Positions 1 to 9,200 of a stretch of 64,000 nt of DNA are shown here, one piece after another. This DNA comes from Allosediminivita pacifica. GTDB lineage: Bacteria; Pseudomonadota; Alphaproteobacteria; Rhodobacterales; Rhodobacteraceae. The notes beneath the pieces were generated by a model. The model searched no databases. It had not been told where the DNA came from and was given only the letters and a program-made list of their open reading frames with translations. The number at the start of each line of letters is the position of its first letter. The first letter of the stretch is position 1. The DNA lies in the NCBI RefSeq assembly GCF_003054175.1, contig NZ_QBKN01000002.1, positions 1 to 64,000 of the forward strand. The letters run 5' to 3'. Position numbers and translations under genes: made by a program.

Positions 1-426
<426 letters not shown>

Positions 427-451
427 GATGCTCCATCCTACTCAGGACTTG

Positions 452-479
452 GAGCCTCCGGCAAACCCGGCGCGGTTCA
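452..479 (-). repeat. Left terminal inverted repeat of the IS3-family element
   Basis: Read on the minus strand from 479, the element begins TGAACCGCGCCGGGTTTGCC and continues into GGAGGC. Ends of this kind are, from memory, typical of IS3-family elements in this bacterial group. The first three bases (TGA) also form the stop codon of the gene at 477-1292, which places the insertion point inside that gene. The matching right end and the target duplication are outside the window. Confidence 0.65.
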
Positions 480-1292
480 GAGGGTCTGAATGACGTCATC
501 GAGCTTGGCACCGGAGTCGATATCGAGGCCCATGGCGTACATCGTATCCATGGCTTTCGCCTTCCGCGCACCGTCGATAGACGACCCGAGAACCATGGAC
601 ACGCCTGCCTTGTGCTTGTCCTCCGGGTGGCGGCTGAACCCCCATGTCGGGCTGTTCTTCCCGCCGTCCTGACCTTGTATCCACTGGCCCCATGTGAGGG
701 TCAGGGACTCCCAGTCACCGTCCTGCGTATTGCGCCGATCCTTGGCGCCCCACATATTCCCGATCAGAAGGGTTGTCTGCTTGCCGAGCATTTCGTTGAA
801 CGCGGGCGTCTCGGCGCCCATCAGTTCGGCGTCGTTCAGGTACTCGGGCGCTTCGCTGCCGACGTCCACGATATCCTCATCCGAGGTGCAGTAATCGACG
901 GCTGGATTATCTCTAGACTGCTCAGGCTGGCACATGCTTCCATCTTGCCGTTCAAGAGCATCGCGCCAGCATGAGCGCCAATCCAACCCCTCGAGATCAC
1001 GGTCGATGTACCATTGAGTTGCAGCGTCAGGCTCCTCCGTTGAACCGCGTTGGCGCTGAACACGCAGCAGCTCTTCGATCAGCGAGTCGTCGTCTACACG
1101 GCCACCTGAAAAGGTGACCTGTGATCCAAAAACTGATGTCGCTTTCTTTCCCTCGTAGGCGAGCATGCTCTCATATCGCTCATATTCGACGCCTCCGACT
1201 CCGGGGGGATGTTCATTGTCAACTGAACAGACGGCTCTTTTGTTCATTATATGTTCCATTTCTCTTGGTGTGTGTACCGTTGCGACGGACAC
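477..1292 (-). pseudogene. Hypothetical protein, 3' end removed by IS insertion
   Basis: The open frame encodes 271 residues with no family I recognise. It is soluble-looking, acidic and fairly rich in Trp, Asp and Gly, with no signal peptide or membrane segment. Its stop codon (479-477) is supplied by the first bases of the insertion sequence, so the natural C terminus is missing and the true length is unknown. The start is uncertain. The longest frame begins at 1292, but an ATG at 1247 has a GGAA about 8 nt upstream and an ATG at 1259 is also possible. It lies in the mobile element on the same strand as the other cargo genes. It may still make a truncated product. Confidence 0.6.
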
Positions 1293-1366
1293 AGTTGGTC
1301 TGGACGCGTCCCGAAGGGGCGCGCTGGTTCGATCTGATCTTTAGGAAGATTGCTTGGTTGCCCGCG

Positions 1367-1576
1367 TTAGCGGGAGTGAAGAGCCGACACAGAGGCAGGT
1401 TTCCCCGTCATCCGCAGGACTTCACGAGCCAGTCCAGCCAGCTTTTCGCGTGTCAGTTTTGAGAGTGGGCGCAAGGCCTCGCTAGCCATAGCTTCGGTAA
1501 GCTGCATCAGCCGTACTTCGTCGTCTTCGATCAAATGGTTCTCCGCAAGTTTGGGTGATTTTATATGACAGGTCAC
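1367..1576 (-). CDS. Small hypothetical protein
   Basis: A 69-residue frame in the element cargo region, on the same strand as its neighbours. The middle (about residues 20-58) is predicted helical by its leucine spacing, with LMQLTEAMASEALRPL followed by KLTREKLAGLAREVL. There is no catalytic motif, membrane segment or family I recognise. Support is its strand, position and a composition more protein-like than the overlapping frames. It could be a false frame. Confidence 0.42.
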   Translation of the reverse strand: MTCHIKSPKLAENHLIEDDEVRLMQLTEAMASEALRPLSKLTREKLAGLAREVLRMTGKPASVSALHSR

Positions 1577-1749
1577 GCCCTCGAATGCAACGCCTATTTT
1601 CGCTTAACATTCTGTTCTTAAAGGATAAAAAGTGCGTCTTGAAGACGAAATTCCAGCAACAATCCAAGCTCGACGGGCTTGCGGACCTCGTCCATGGGAT
1701 ACACTTGCATCTTGAAGACGACCCGGTCCGGAGTGAGCGACGGCGAGGC

Positions 1750-1980
1750 TCAACCTTTGCTAGCTGCCTCCTGACTTACGCGGTTCAAAAGGTGGGCGAC
1801 CTCCTCCTGCAACCGAGCTTCTTCTGCCTCGAGTTCTTCCTTGGTCCATTCAGCACGGATCTTCTCGGCTCTCCTCCACCTCGCCTGTCGCTTAGCCATC
1901 CGCTCACGCCGCGCCCGATCTTTGGGGGTGCGGCGGCGGTATGTTGTCGGGGTGTAGTTGCTCCCGTCAAAGAAGCTCAT
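1750..1980 (-). CDS. Small basic coiled-coil protein, unknown function
   Basis: A 76-residue protein with a strongly basic N-terminal half (about residues 14-37, rich in Arg and Lys) and an acidic helical C-terminal half (about residues 44-70, KEELEAEEARLQEEVAHLLN) that should form a coiled coil. It overlaps the end of the upstream gene 1967-2293 by 14 nt, which suggests co-translation. Charge segregation of this type suggests nucleic-acid or protein binding, but no function can be assigned. Confidence 0.55.
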   Translation of the reverse strand: MSFFDGSNYTPTTYRRRTPKDRARRERMAKRQARWRRAEKIRAEWTKEELEAEEARLQEEVAHLLNRVSQEAASKG

Positions 1981-2293
1981 CGGCTAGCCCCAGTACATCG
2001 CTTGGGTCCAGAGCATCCAAGGCTCCCCAGAACTCACCGGGCTTAACCTTGATGAACGTCTCTTCGTCGAGCGCCCTTCCGAAGAACCAGTCGAACGAGC
2101 CTTCTTGCGCCGGTCGAAACCCGGCCCTGCGCAAGGCAAGCCTTGCAATGCGGCTACCTACTTGCGCTTCCAGTTCTTCGATTTGCTCCGATCGAATGAT
2201 GTAGGTGCCTGATGTCTGAGAGCACCGGTCCAAGAGCAGCATGGCACATTCTTGCACAACAGACTCCTCGACATAGGTGTTGGGTAGGGTCAT
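1967..2293 (-). CDS. Hypothetical protein of the element cargo
   Basis: A 108-residue soluble protein without recognisable family features. The N-terminal half is helical (VQECAMLLLDRC, QIEELEAQVGSRIARLALRRAG) and the C-terminal half has aromatic and acidic residues (SFDWFFGRALDEE). It precedes and overlaps the small basic protein gene at 1750-1980, and the two probably form a unit. The 131 nt upstream, back to the gene ending at 2425, may hold its promoter or be read through from the larger operon. Confidence 0.6.
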   Translation of the reverse strand: MTLPNTYVEESVVQECAMLLLDRCSQTSGTYIIRSEQIEELEAQVGSRIARLALRRAGFRPAQEGSFDWFFGRALDEETFIKVKPGEFWGALDALDPSDVLGLADELL

Positions 2294-2424
2294 ATCCTCT
2301 GACCTTTCATTTGTGTGATTGGGATTGGTGGGGGACGGCTTTGCTAGGTCTCAGCCAGCCGCTTGCGGCAACGTCTCGAAATGGTTGCCTCTCTCAGAGA
2401 GCGCGCTGGGCCCTCTGGGAAATC

Positions 2425-2655
2425 TCAGGAAGCGCGACGGGTTTGCACCTCTGCCCGGTGGCGCGCCCTAGTCGCTGCGCTAGAACTTGTTTGGACCTTT
2501 TCAAACGCCTGCATGATTTGCATGTAGTCCAGCGAAGTTACCGTCTCGCCGGTCGGTCGGAAGACCCAGCCTGAACCTGCGCGAGCAAACAATGCTCGCC
2601 AGTTGCTAGATGCATCCGCTTGGGTGATGTGCTTGATAATTTTGCGCGGGCTCAT
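2425..2655 (-). CDS. Small hypothetical protein, last gene of a coupled operon
   Basis: The protein is 76 residues, starting MSPRKIIKHITQAD at an ATG that overlaps the upstream stop by 4 nt (ATGA). An in-frame ATG at 2667 is the alternative start. The longer frame reaching 2817 runs antiparallel to sense inside the upstream gene and is not credible. The product is basic, has one probable helix region around VTSLDYMQIMQAFEKVQ, and has no recognisable family. The overlap with the gene 2652-3134 argues that it is real and co-translated. Confidence 0.55.
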   Translation of the reverse strand: MSPRKIIKHITQADASSNWRALFARAGSGWVFRPTGETVTSLDYMQIMQAFEKVQTSSSAATRARHRAEVQTRRAS

Positions 2656-3134
2656 GCCAAGCCCCATTGCCGCGCGAGCGAGAGACGCACCTGCGGGTCG
2701 GAAATCTGGCGTAGCATCTCGATACGTTGAGCCTCGGTTTCCGGGTCCACCTTCTTGGTCCGGGCATTCGCTGCCTTCTGCGCTTCGATTTTGCGCCCGA
2801 GCTCCATCTTCTGGCACGGTGTAAGGTGGCTGAGATCGACCTGCTGGTGCTCTCCGCTTTCGAGGGCTTGGCTTACCGCGCCAATCTCCATCCGAGCGCT
2901 GAGTGCAGGATCGTTTCTAACCTCTTCGATACATACCTCAATGTCGAAGCCTGCATCCGGTGCGATCGAAGCGATGCGCAGCGTTGGCGAGCCCAGAAGC
3001 TCTTCAGCAGAAACCTCGACACCGATTCCAGCAAAGCGACGAATGATTGTCTCCGCTAGCGCGCCGAAACGGGACGCAACGTTCGGGTCATCGTCCATAA
3101 CCCTTTGAAAATTCTTATTCACTTTAGACTCCAT
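2652..3134 (-). CDS. Hypothetical protein of the element operon
   Basis: A 160-residue soluble protein of mixed helical character, with charged helices in its C-terminal third (CQKMELGRKIEAQKAANAR). No conserved catalytic motif, signal peptide or membrane segment is visible, and I do not recognise the family. It overlaps the upstream gene (3119-3394) by 16 nt and the downstream gene by 4 nt, so it sits in a four-gene overlapping operon read away from the integrase. Its position suggests element-borne accessory or maintenance cargo. No function can be inferred. Confidence 0.65.
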   Translation of the reverse strand: MESKVNKNFQRVMDDDPNVASRFGALAETIIRRFAGIGVEVSAEELLGSPTLRIASIAPDAGFDIEVCIEEVRNDPALSARMEIGAVSQALESGEHQQVDLSHLTPCQKMELGRKIEAQKAANARTKKVDPETEAQRIEMLRQISDPQVRLSLARQWGLA

Positions 3135-3394
3135 GTTGTGGCCAGTGAGGCGACCATTTTGACGTCCTCGATTTGCGCGGGCGTCGTTTCATTTTCTTTG
3201 CCATCTCCCGATGGGAGGAGGCGGTTGATCTCGGCGCGCGAGAAGCGCTTCGCGCGCCTGATCACAGTTTCAAGGAAGGCGGCGTCGCCGACCTGGCGGC
3301 CAATCCCCTTATCGCTCCGCCCTCGCTTGACGACGGATTGGCAAGTTGCCGGGACACAGAGCACCAACTTTTGCAGGGCAAGAAGACGGCTCAT
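3119..3394 (-). CDS. Hypothetical protein of the element operon
   Basis: A 91-residue basic protein. The central segment (about residues 37-62, GDAAFLETVIRRAKRFSRAEINRLL) looks like a helical pair that could bind nucleic acid, but no named family is recognised. Its start overlaps the end of the upstream gene by 4 nt (ATGA at 3391-3394) and its end overlaps the next gene by 16 nt. This is the pattern of a co-translated operon. Confidence 0.58.
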   Translation of the reverse strand: MSRLLALQKLVLCVPATCQSVVKRGRSDKGIGRQVGDAAFLETVIRRAKRFSRAEINRLLPSGDGKENETTPAQIEDVKMVASLATTWSLK

Positions 3395-3942
3395 GCTGCG
3401 TCCAGAAGCTCACCTGCATAGGGTGCTGCAGTGTGAACCATGGCAAATCCCGGGGCGAACTTCCGGAAGTGGGGTAGTCCGCTCGTCTCGCCAGTCACAA
3501 TGAATGGCAGCGTCCACTGGCTCAGAGGAAGGAGCAAGCGAAGGCGTTCTGTGTCGCTCGCGAGGGCACCTGTGCGCACGGTCGCTGCGATGGCGTTAAA
3601 GAATGTCACCCGTACAGCGTGAAGCCGTTCAGCCATGTCCGGGTGTGTGGAGATCCAACCGCAGAGACGCTCTGCCACAGGCAGCACGCTATCTCCGCCG
3701 CACCATAGAGCGCCGTCATCTTCTGAGAGATCTACGAGTGCGCAAGCTTGAGCTTCGGAGAGCTTCGGTAGGATGTGCGAGGTATTATAGCGATGGGGGA
3801 GCGTCCGGTCCGGCGAAGCCTTGGGCAGGCCGCGTGTCCAACGATGCGCCGTAGCAAGGCACTTCCCCGTCGCAGTGACGATATCCTTCGGGGTGTGGGT
3901 AAGTGGCAATTTTGGTCCTATCCTAGATTTATTTCTTGACAT
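3391..3942 (-). CDS. Putative HTH protein near the integrase, possible excisionase-like factor
   Basis: A 183-residue protein and first gene of the overlapping minus-strand operon. Residues about 15-60 (TPKDIVTATGKCLATAHRWTR and onward to a second basic stretch) resemble a short helix-turn-helix of the kind seen in excisionases and AlpA-like regulators. This is a reading by eye, not a confirmed match. The C-terminal two thirds are helical with no recognised motif. It follows the integrase and its terminator on the same strand, a position where directionality factors are often found. The protein is longer than a typical Xis (60-100 residues), so a regulator or unrelated DNA-binding protein is equally possible. 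Confidence 0.55.
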   Translation of the reverse strand: MSRNKSRIGPKLPLTHTPKDIVTATGKCLATAHRWTRGLPKASPDRTLPHRYNTSHILPKLSEAQACALVDLSEDDGALWCGGDSVLPVAERLCGWISTHPDMAERLHAVRVTFFNAIAATVRTGALASDTERLRLLLPLSQWTLPFIVTGETSGLPHFRKFAPGFAMVHTAAPYAGELLDAA

Positions 3943-4003
3943 CTTGATATCCGATTTTTCAGAAAAAGTAAACGAATCGGCAGGAGCGGGTCACAAACGA
4001 GAA

Positions 4004-4027
4004 GGGCCCGCGCAAATGCGCAGGCCC
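4004..4027 (-). terminator. Hairpin terminator after the integrase gene
   Basis: An inverted repeat of two 10-nt arms (GGGCCCGCGC and GCGCAGGCCC) with one mismatch and an AAAT loop. On the minus strand it lies about 40 nt after the integrase stop and is followed by TTCTCGTTT, so it is a plausible intrinsic terminator for the integrase transcript. Confidence 0.6.
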
Positions 4028-4067
4028 CAGACTAGAAAGTGTTCGAGCAGGCTAGCTGCGCCGCGCT

Positions 4068-5378
4068 CTATTCCCAGCGGTCCTCGGCTGGCGGGCGCAG
4101 CCATCGTTCGACATCCAGCATAGTCCTATCACCATGCGGCTCTGCAACTGACCGCAGTCTAGAAGCTGTGGCAGCCCGTCGAGCAGAAAGGCTCAGCACG
4201 AACTCAGCCCAATCCCCAAGAACTTCTCGCCTTTTATCTAGCAGATCTGCTCGGTTATAGGCTCGCTCCTGCTTGGTACGCACCTCGTGCTGGATGCTCA
4301 TTTCAGCGAGCCGGGCGCCATGAGACGTCTCCGACACGACATAGCTACTGAACGTTGATCTCAACCCGTGCGCCACCGCCAGCTTGTCTTGCGAAGTACT
4401 CTGCCAACCACCCTGCTTCAGCCGATTGTTTAAGAAGTTGACGTGATGGATACGCGTCTTCCTTCCGCGAGGGTTCGGGAAGACCAGATCGTCCGAACCC
4501 TTAAATGCGAAGCGCTTGGCTCCCCTCAGGATTCGAAGGGCAGGCGGCACGAGCGGTGCGTCAAACGCCACGCCAGTTTTCATGTTCTCGGGCGGGATAG
4601 TCCAAACCGCCTTGCGAAAATCGACCTGAGGCCACCGCATATGGGCGACGTTCGCAACGCGGGGGAGCGTCAACAGATAGAATGCCAAAGCCGCATCGAC
4701 TACATCGCCTAAATCTAACGATCCCCACAACCTCGGAGCATCTCGATAGTCAAGCGCAGGATGATGCCCTTCATCTTGGCGATACTTGGAAGCCCTCCTA
4801 CGCGGAAGTTGAACCTTCGCTCGATCCACGACATCAGGGCGCACTCGATCGTCCTGTGCGGAAGCGTACTCCAAGGCACTCTTCAGCCTGAAGAACACCT
4901 TGTCGCCGGTATCAGGCTTCTCCACGTACACTTTACCAAGCTTGTCGACGATCATCTGCACGGTCAAATCGGCCACGCCGACCTTACCGATGGCCGGCAG
5001 GATGTGGTTCGCGACCGGCGACCACCACCTCCCTGCAGAGCCATTGTCCTTGAGCGAAGCCTTCTTCTTCTCGAACAACTCGACAAGAGCCCGTTCGACC
5101 GTCATCCCCTGCCGCCTTAGGTCGTTCCTGATCTCGACAGGGTTCTTCCCCTCCGCAGCAAGGCTCCGATTCTCGCGGGCCAGATCACGCGCCCTCGCTA
5201 GCGAGACCTCCGGGTACGAACCAAGGCCCATCTTGTGACGGCGCCCGTTGAGCGAGAACCTAAGATGCCACGAGGCCGAGTTTTGGGAACGAACCACGAG
5301 GTACAAGCCACCACCGTCGTGGTGCTCACCGGGAGCGGCTTTGGAGAGCATTGCGGCTTGAAGCTTGTGTATGGCCAT
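4068..5378 (-). CDS. int: P4-type tyrosine integrase
   Basis: A 436-residue site-specific recombinase that would integrate and excise the element at a tRNA gene. The N-terminal arm-binding domain (about residues 1-90) carries the DGGGLYLVV motif and the KMGLGSYPEVSLARARDLA stretch typical of P4-like integrases. A core-binding domain follows (about residues 95-190). The catalytic domain shows the first Arg in LPRVANVAH, Lys in MKTG, the HGLRSTF box, and the final His and Tyr in SIQHEVRTKQERAYNR. All expected residues are present, so the enzyme looks functional. The C-terminal tail after the Tyr is about 60 residues long. The gene starts 114 nt inside the tRNA-Phe remnant and reads into the element. 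Confidence 0.95.
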   Translation of the reverse strand: MAIHKLQAAMLSKAAPGEHHDGGGLYLVVRSQNSASWHLRFSLNGRRHKMGLGSYPEVSLARARDLARENRSLAAEGKNPVEIRNDLRRQGMTVERALVELFEKKKASLKDNGSAGRWWSPVANHILPAIGKVGVADLTVQMIVDKLGKVYVEKPDTGDKVFFRLKSALEYASAQDDRVRPDVVDRAKVQLPRRRASKYRQDEGHHPALDYRDAPRLWGSLDLGDVVDAALAFYLLTLPRVANVAHMRWPQVDFRKAVWTIPPENMKTGVAFDAPLVPPALRILRGAKRFAFKGSDDLVFPNPRGRKTRIHHVNFLNNRLKQGGWQSTSQDKLAVAHGLRSTFSSYVVSETSHGARLAEMSIQHEVRTKQERAYNRADLLDKRREVLGDWAEFVLSLSARRAATASRLRSVAEPHGDRTMLDVERWLRPPAEDRWE

Positions 5379-5491
5379 GGACCATTTTATGGACCAATTT
5401 CATCACGGTCAGCAACAGGAAAAGTCGGTGCCCCAGTTAAGGCATTGCTATTAAATGACAATCATCTCATCAGAAACGAGGAAACCTGCGC

Positions 5492-5514
5492 TTTGATTCC
5501 GCCCCCGGGCACCA
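5492..5514 (+). other. attR-type junction: 3' end of a tRNA-Phe gene
   Basis: The 23 bases ending CCGCCCCCGGGCACCA match what I recall of the alphaproteobacterial tRNA-Phe 3' end: T-loop TTTGATT (a T replaces the usual C), 3' T-stem CCGCC, acceptor strand CCCGGGC that would pair with a 5' GCCCGGG, and discriminator plus ACCA. The bases upstream do not continue as a tRNA, so this is a remnant and not a gene. Its position 114 nt from the start of a P4-type integrase fits an attachment site made by recombination into the tRNA 3' end. Confidence 0.72.
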
Positions 5515-6225
5515 TTTCCCGAAGTTAGGCCTTTGTTTTTCCTTCAGCTTCCATACGAGCTGGGACGTGGCCAGGACTGTGCCGGAGACAAGGACTGCCG
5601 CTTTCCCCTTCAGGAAGCATGGCATCTGTCATTTCCTACGACGCGTTCCGAGCTTCCTCCGATGCCCCTACGCAATACCCCCGATGTAGTCCGAGGGTTT
5701 GGGGCCGGTTCCGGCTGCGGGGAAACTCAAATGTCCTGCAAAGCCACGATGCACAGAAAAATGTCGAAATAGTCGGGTCACCTCAACCTAGACGGGAACC
5801 CTTCTGGACTGCGGCCATTCTCCGACAAAGATTGTTGCAAAAGCGGTGTGAACTGGGCTTAAATCTGCCTGAGCGCAGGTAGGAAGCGGCAACATTTCGT
5901 CCTTCCACGATTCTCGCGCTCTGATTGATTGCTGCTTTTTATTTCGAGCTGGAGTGATTCTCTGAAGCTGGCGTGCTCGCGCGTGTTTTTGTCCGAAGTT
6001 TATTTTCGAATGGATTTGATCCAATGAGTGAAATCGACCGTTTGTTGCGTTGGATTTCTCCGTCGCTCCCACGCCCGAAACGGGCCAGGTTCGTTCTCAC
6101 GGTAACCCTGCGTTCCTGCACCCTCCGATGCGGAGTGGCGTCGTCAGCTGTGCGTCCGGCCAACCGCAACGCGCTCTGCGCTCGGGTGCCGCGTCATGCC
6201 TCGCGCTGCGCAGACAGGTGATCGC
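5515..6225. other. 711-nt non-coding stretch upstream of the PKS operon
   Basis: No frame here looks like a real gene. The short frames at 5533-5772, 5619-5882 and 5973-6221 have no ribosome-binding site or protein-like composition that I trust. The first part is ancestral sequence downstream of tRNA-Phe. The part from about 5890 to 6080 is clearly richer in A and T than the flanks, with several T-runs, and probably contains the promoter and operator region for the long PKS operon. A 13-nt motif here (5935-5947) recurs before NRPS1. Confidence 0.5.
5935..5947 (+). promoter_or_regulatory. Shared upstream motif CTTTTTATTTCGA, copy 1
   Basis: The 13-mer lies 279 nt before the start of PKS A, in the direction of transcription. 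The same 13 bases occur on the minus strand 39 nt before the start of NRPS1. A related TTTATTTTCGAA occurs at 5999-6010. The motif is candidate promoter or regulator-binding DNA. Only the identity and placement are seen; function is inferred. Confidence 0.35.
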
Positions 6226-9200
6226 GTGAGCCTTCGGACAGATCCATCCCGATCGGTGGCGATCATCGGCATGGCCTGCCGGTTTCCCGGCGCGGCCGCG
6301 ACGCCCGCCGCATTCTGGGATCTCCTGACAGAGGGCCGGACTGCCGTCGGCACGATTCCGTCGGACCGAATGGATGTGGACCGGCTCTACGACGAAAGCG
6401 CGAGCCGCATCACCTCTCGATACGGCGGCTATCTCGACTCGATCGACCAATTCGACGCGGGCTTCTTCCACGTTTCCCCGCGCGAGGCCGCGCGAATGGA
6501 TCCGCAACAGCGGCTGATCCTGGAAACCGGGTGGGAAGCCATGGAGGATGGCGGGCTTCCGGCCGCGCGGCTGTCGGGCCGCCGGATCGGGGTCTACGTC
6601 GGCCAGTGGCTTTCTGATTTCGAGAGCCGGCTTCTGGCCGACCCCGAGATTTCGGACTTCGAGATGACGGTCGGCAGCGGGCGCTACACCACAGCGGGGC
6701 GGCTGTCGCATCTGCTGAACCTGCAGGGGCCGAGCCTGACGCTCGACACGGCCTGCGCCTCTTCCCTGACGGCGGTTCACCTGGCCGTGCAGTCGCTGCG
6801 CTCCGGCGAATGCGACATGGCTTTTGCGGGCGGTGTGAACGTCATCCTCAACCCGCATATCACCGTGGCCTATTCCGGGGCGGGCATGATGGCGCCAGAC
6901 GGGCGGTGCAAGTTCTGCGACGCGGGCGCCGACGGCTATGTCCGCAGCGAGGGCGCGGGAATGCTCCTGCTGAAGCGTCTCGACCGGGCGCTTGAGGATG
7001 GCGACCGCATTCATGCGGTCATCCGCGGCAGCGCCATCAACAACGACGGCGACACCAGCGGCAGCTTCGGCCGCCCCAGCCGCGCGGGCCAACAGGCGCT
7101 GATCGCAGCGGCGGTGGCCGATGCCGGCGTCGTGCCGTCGGAGGTGGGCTACGTCGAGGCACATGGCACCGGGACGCGGACGGGTGACCCCGAGGAGCTG
7201 GCGGCGCTGGCCGCGGTGCTGGGTCCCGGACGGGCGACGCCGCTGCGGGTGGGGTCGGTCAAGACCAACATCGGCCATGCCGAGGGTGCGGCGGGGATCG
7301 CGGGGCTGATCAAGGCTGTGATGGCCGCCAAGACGGGCACGATCCCGGCGAGCCTGAACTTCGAGACGCCGACCCCGGCCTTCGATTGGGCGTCGGAGCC
7401 CGTCGAGGTCGCGGCGTCCCGGGTCGACTGGACGGATGAGCGGCGCATCGCGGGCGTCAGCGGGTTCGGCATCGCGGGGTCAAACGCGCATATCGTTGTC
7501 CAGAACGCCCCCATGCCTGCGAAGGAACCGGCATCCGATCGACATTTGCGCGTGCCGGTGCTGCCGATTTCCGCCGACAGCGACGCGGCCTTGCGCGCCT
7601 TGGCGCTGCGCCACGCGGAGCGGATCGAGGCGCTGGCGGACACATCCCTAGCCGGCTACTGCGCGGCGGCTGCGAGCCGGCGCAGCGCGCTCGGCTTCCG
7701 GGCGGCCTTTGCCGGGTCGGACCGGGCGCGCCTTGTCGCGGCGCTGAGGACCTTCGGCGAAGGCGGCGCGGCTGCGATCACGGGGCGGGCCCCGACGCGG
7801 GGGGCGCCCTGCGTCATCATGGTGGCACCGGGACAGGGCGGACAGTGGACCGGCATGGCGCGTCGCCTGCTGGAGCGCGAAAGCGTGTTCCGCGACGCCA
7901 TAACGGAGTGCGAACAGGCGCTGGCGGATCTCGTCGACTGGTCGCTGACGGAGCAGATCGCCCTAGACAAGGGCGCACCCGGCTGGCGGCTCGACCGGAT
8001 CGACGTGATCCAGCCGACGCTTACCGCGCTGGCAATCGGCTACGCCCGGCTCTGGTCTGCGCTCGGCCTGCAGCCTGCGGGCGTCGTCGGCCACAGCATG
8101 GGGGAGGTCGCGGCAGCGGCGGTGTCGGGCCGGCTGAGCGTTTCGGATGCCATGCGCGTCGTGGTGAACCGCAGCGCCCTGATGGCACGGACGAGCGGCC
8201 AGGGCGGCATGGCGCTGGTCGAGCTTGTGGGCGACGCGCTGGAGCAGTGCCTTGCACCGCACGCCGGGGCGCTTTGCGTGGGCGCCTACAACAGCCCCCG
8301 CACAAGCGTGGTCTCCGGCGAGACGGGGGCGCTCGAAAAACTGCTCTGCGATCTCGAAAAGGACGGCATCTTCCGGCGCAGGATCCGCGTGGACGTGGCC
8401 TCTCACGGGCCGCAGATGGCGGCTCTGAGCGGTGCGCTGAGCGCGGCCCTGCAGGGCATCGCGCCGCAAGCCGCGACTCTGCCGATGTATTCCACGGTGA
8501 CGGGGCGTCCGGCGGACGGACAGTCGCTCGAGGCGGGCTACTGGGCGCGCAACCTTTGCGATCCGGTGCGTTTCACCGATGCCGTGGGCGCCGCGCTCGA
8601 CGAGGGGCCCGCCGCCTTTGTGGAGCTTGGCCCGAACCCCGTTTTGCTGACCTCGATCGAACAGATCCTCGACGCGCGGGACTTGTCCGCCGTTCTTGCC
8701 GCCAGTGAGCGGCGCGACCGCCCCGCCGAGGAGGTGATCGCCGAGTCCATCGCGGGGCTCTGGGTCGCGGGCGTCGAGGTGGACTGGTCGGCCTACGCGC
8801 CCACGCCTGCCGGCGAGGTGCCGCTGCCGCTGTACCCCTGGCAGCGCGAACGGCATTGGCACGAGGCGGCGGAACTGCGCCCGCGCTCGGCGGCTGGCAC
8901 AGTCCCGCAACTGCCAGAGGAGACGCGCGCCCTTCTGCACGAAATCCGCTGGGAAGCGGCGCCCGCCCCCGCTGGCGCGGAGGTCGCAGGCGACTGGATC
9001 GTGATTGGTGCGGATATAGCTGCATGCGAGGCGATTGCCGCAGCGCTGCCCGGCGCGTGCTGTGCGACGCTTGGCGAGGCGCCGAAAGTGCTTGCCGAGA
9101 CGCAGACCGCCGGGGTGATTGTCATCGCGCCGGAGGCCGATGCCGGGTTCCTGCCGGTGCAGATTTTGCAGGCGTTGAAACAGGGCGCCATGTCGGGCCT

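Noticed and set aside
5973-6221. Short plus-strand frame just before PKS A
   Set aside because: No ribosome-binding site, Arg- and Cys-rich composition and no family likeness. A leader peptide role cannot be excluded but is not supported.
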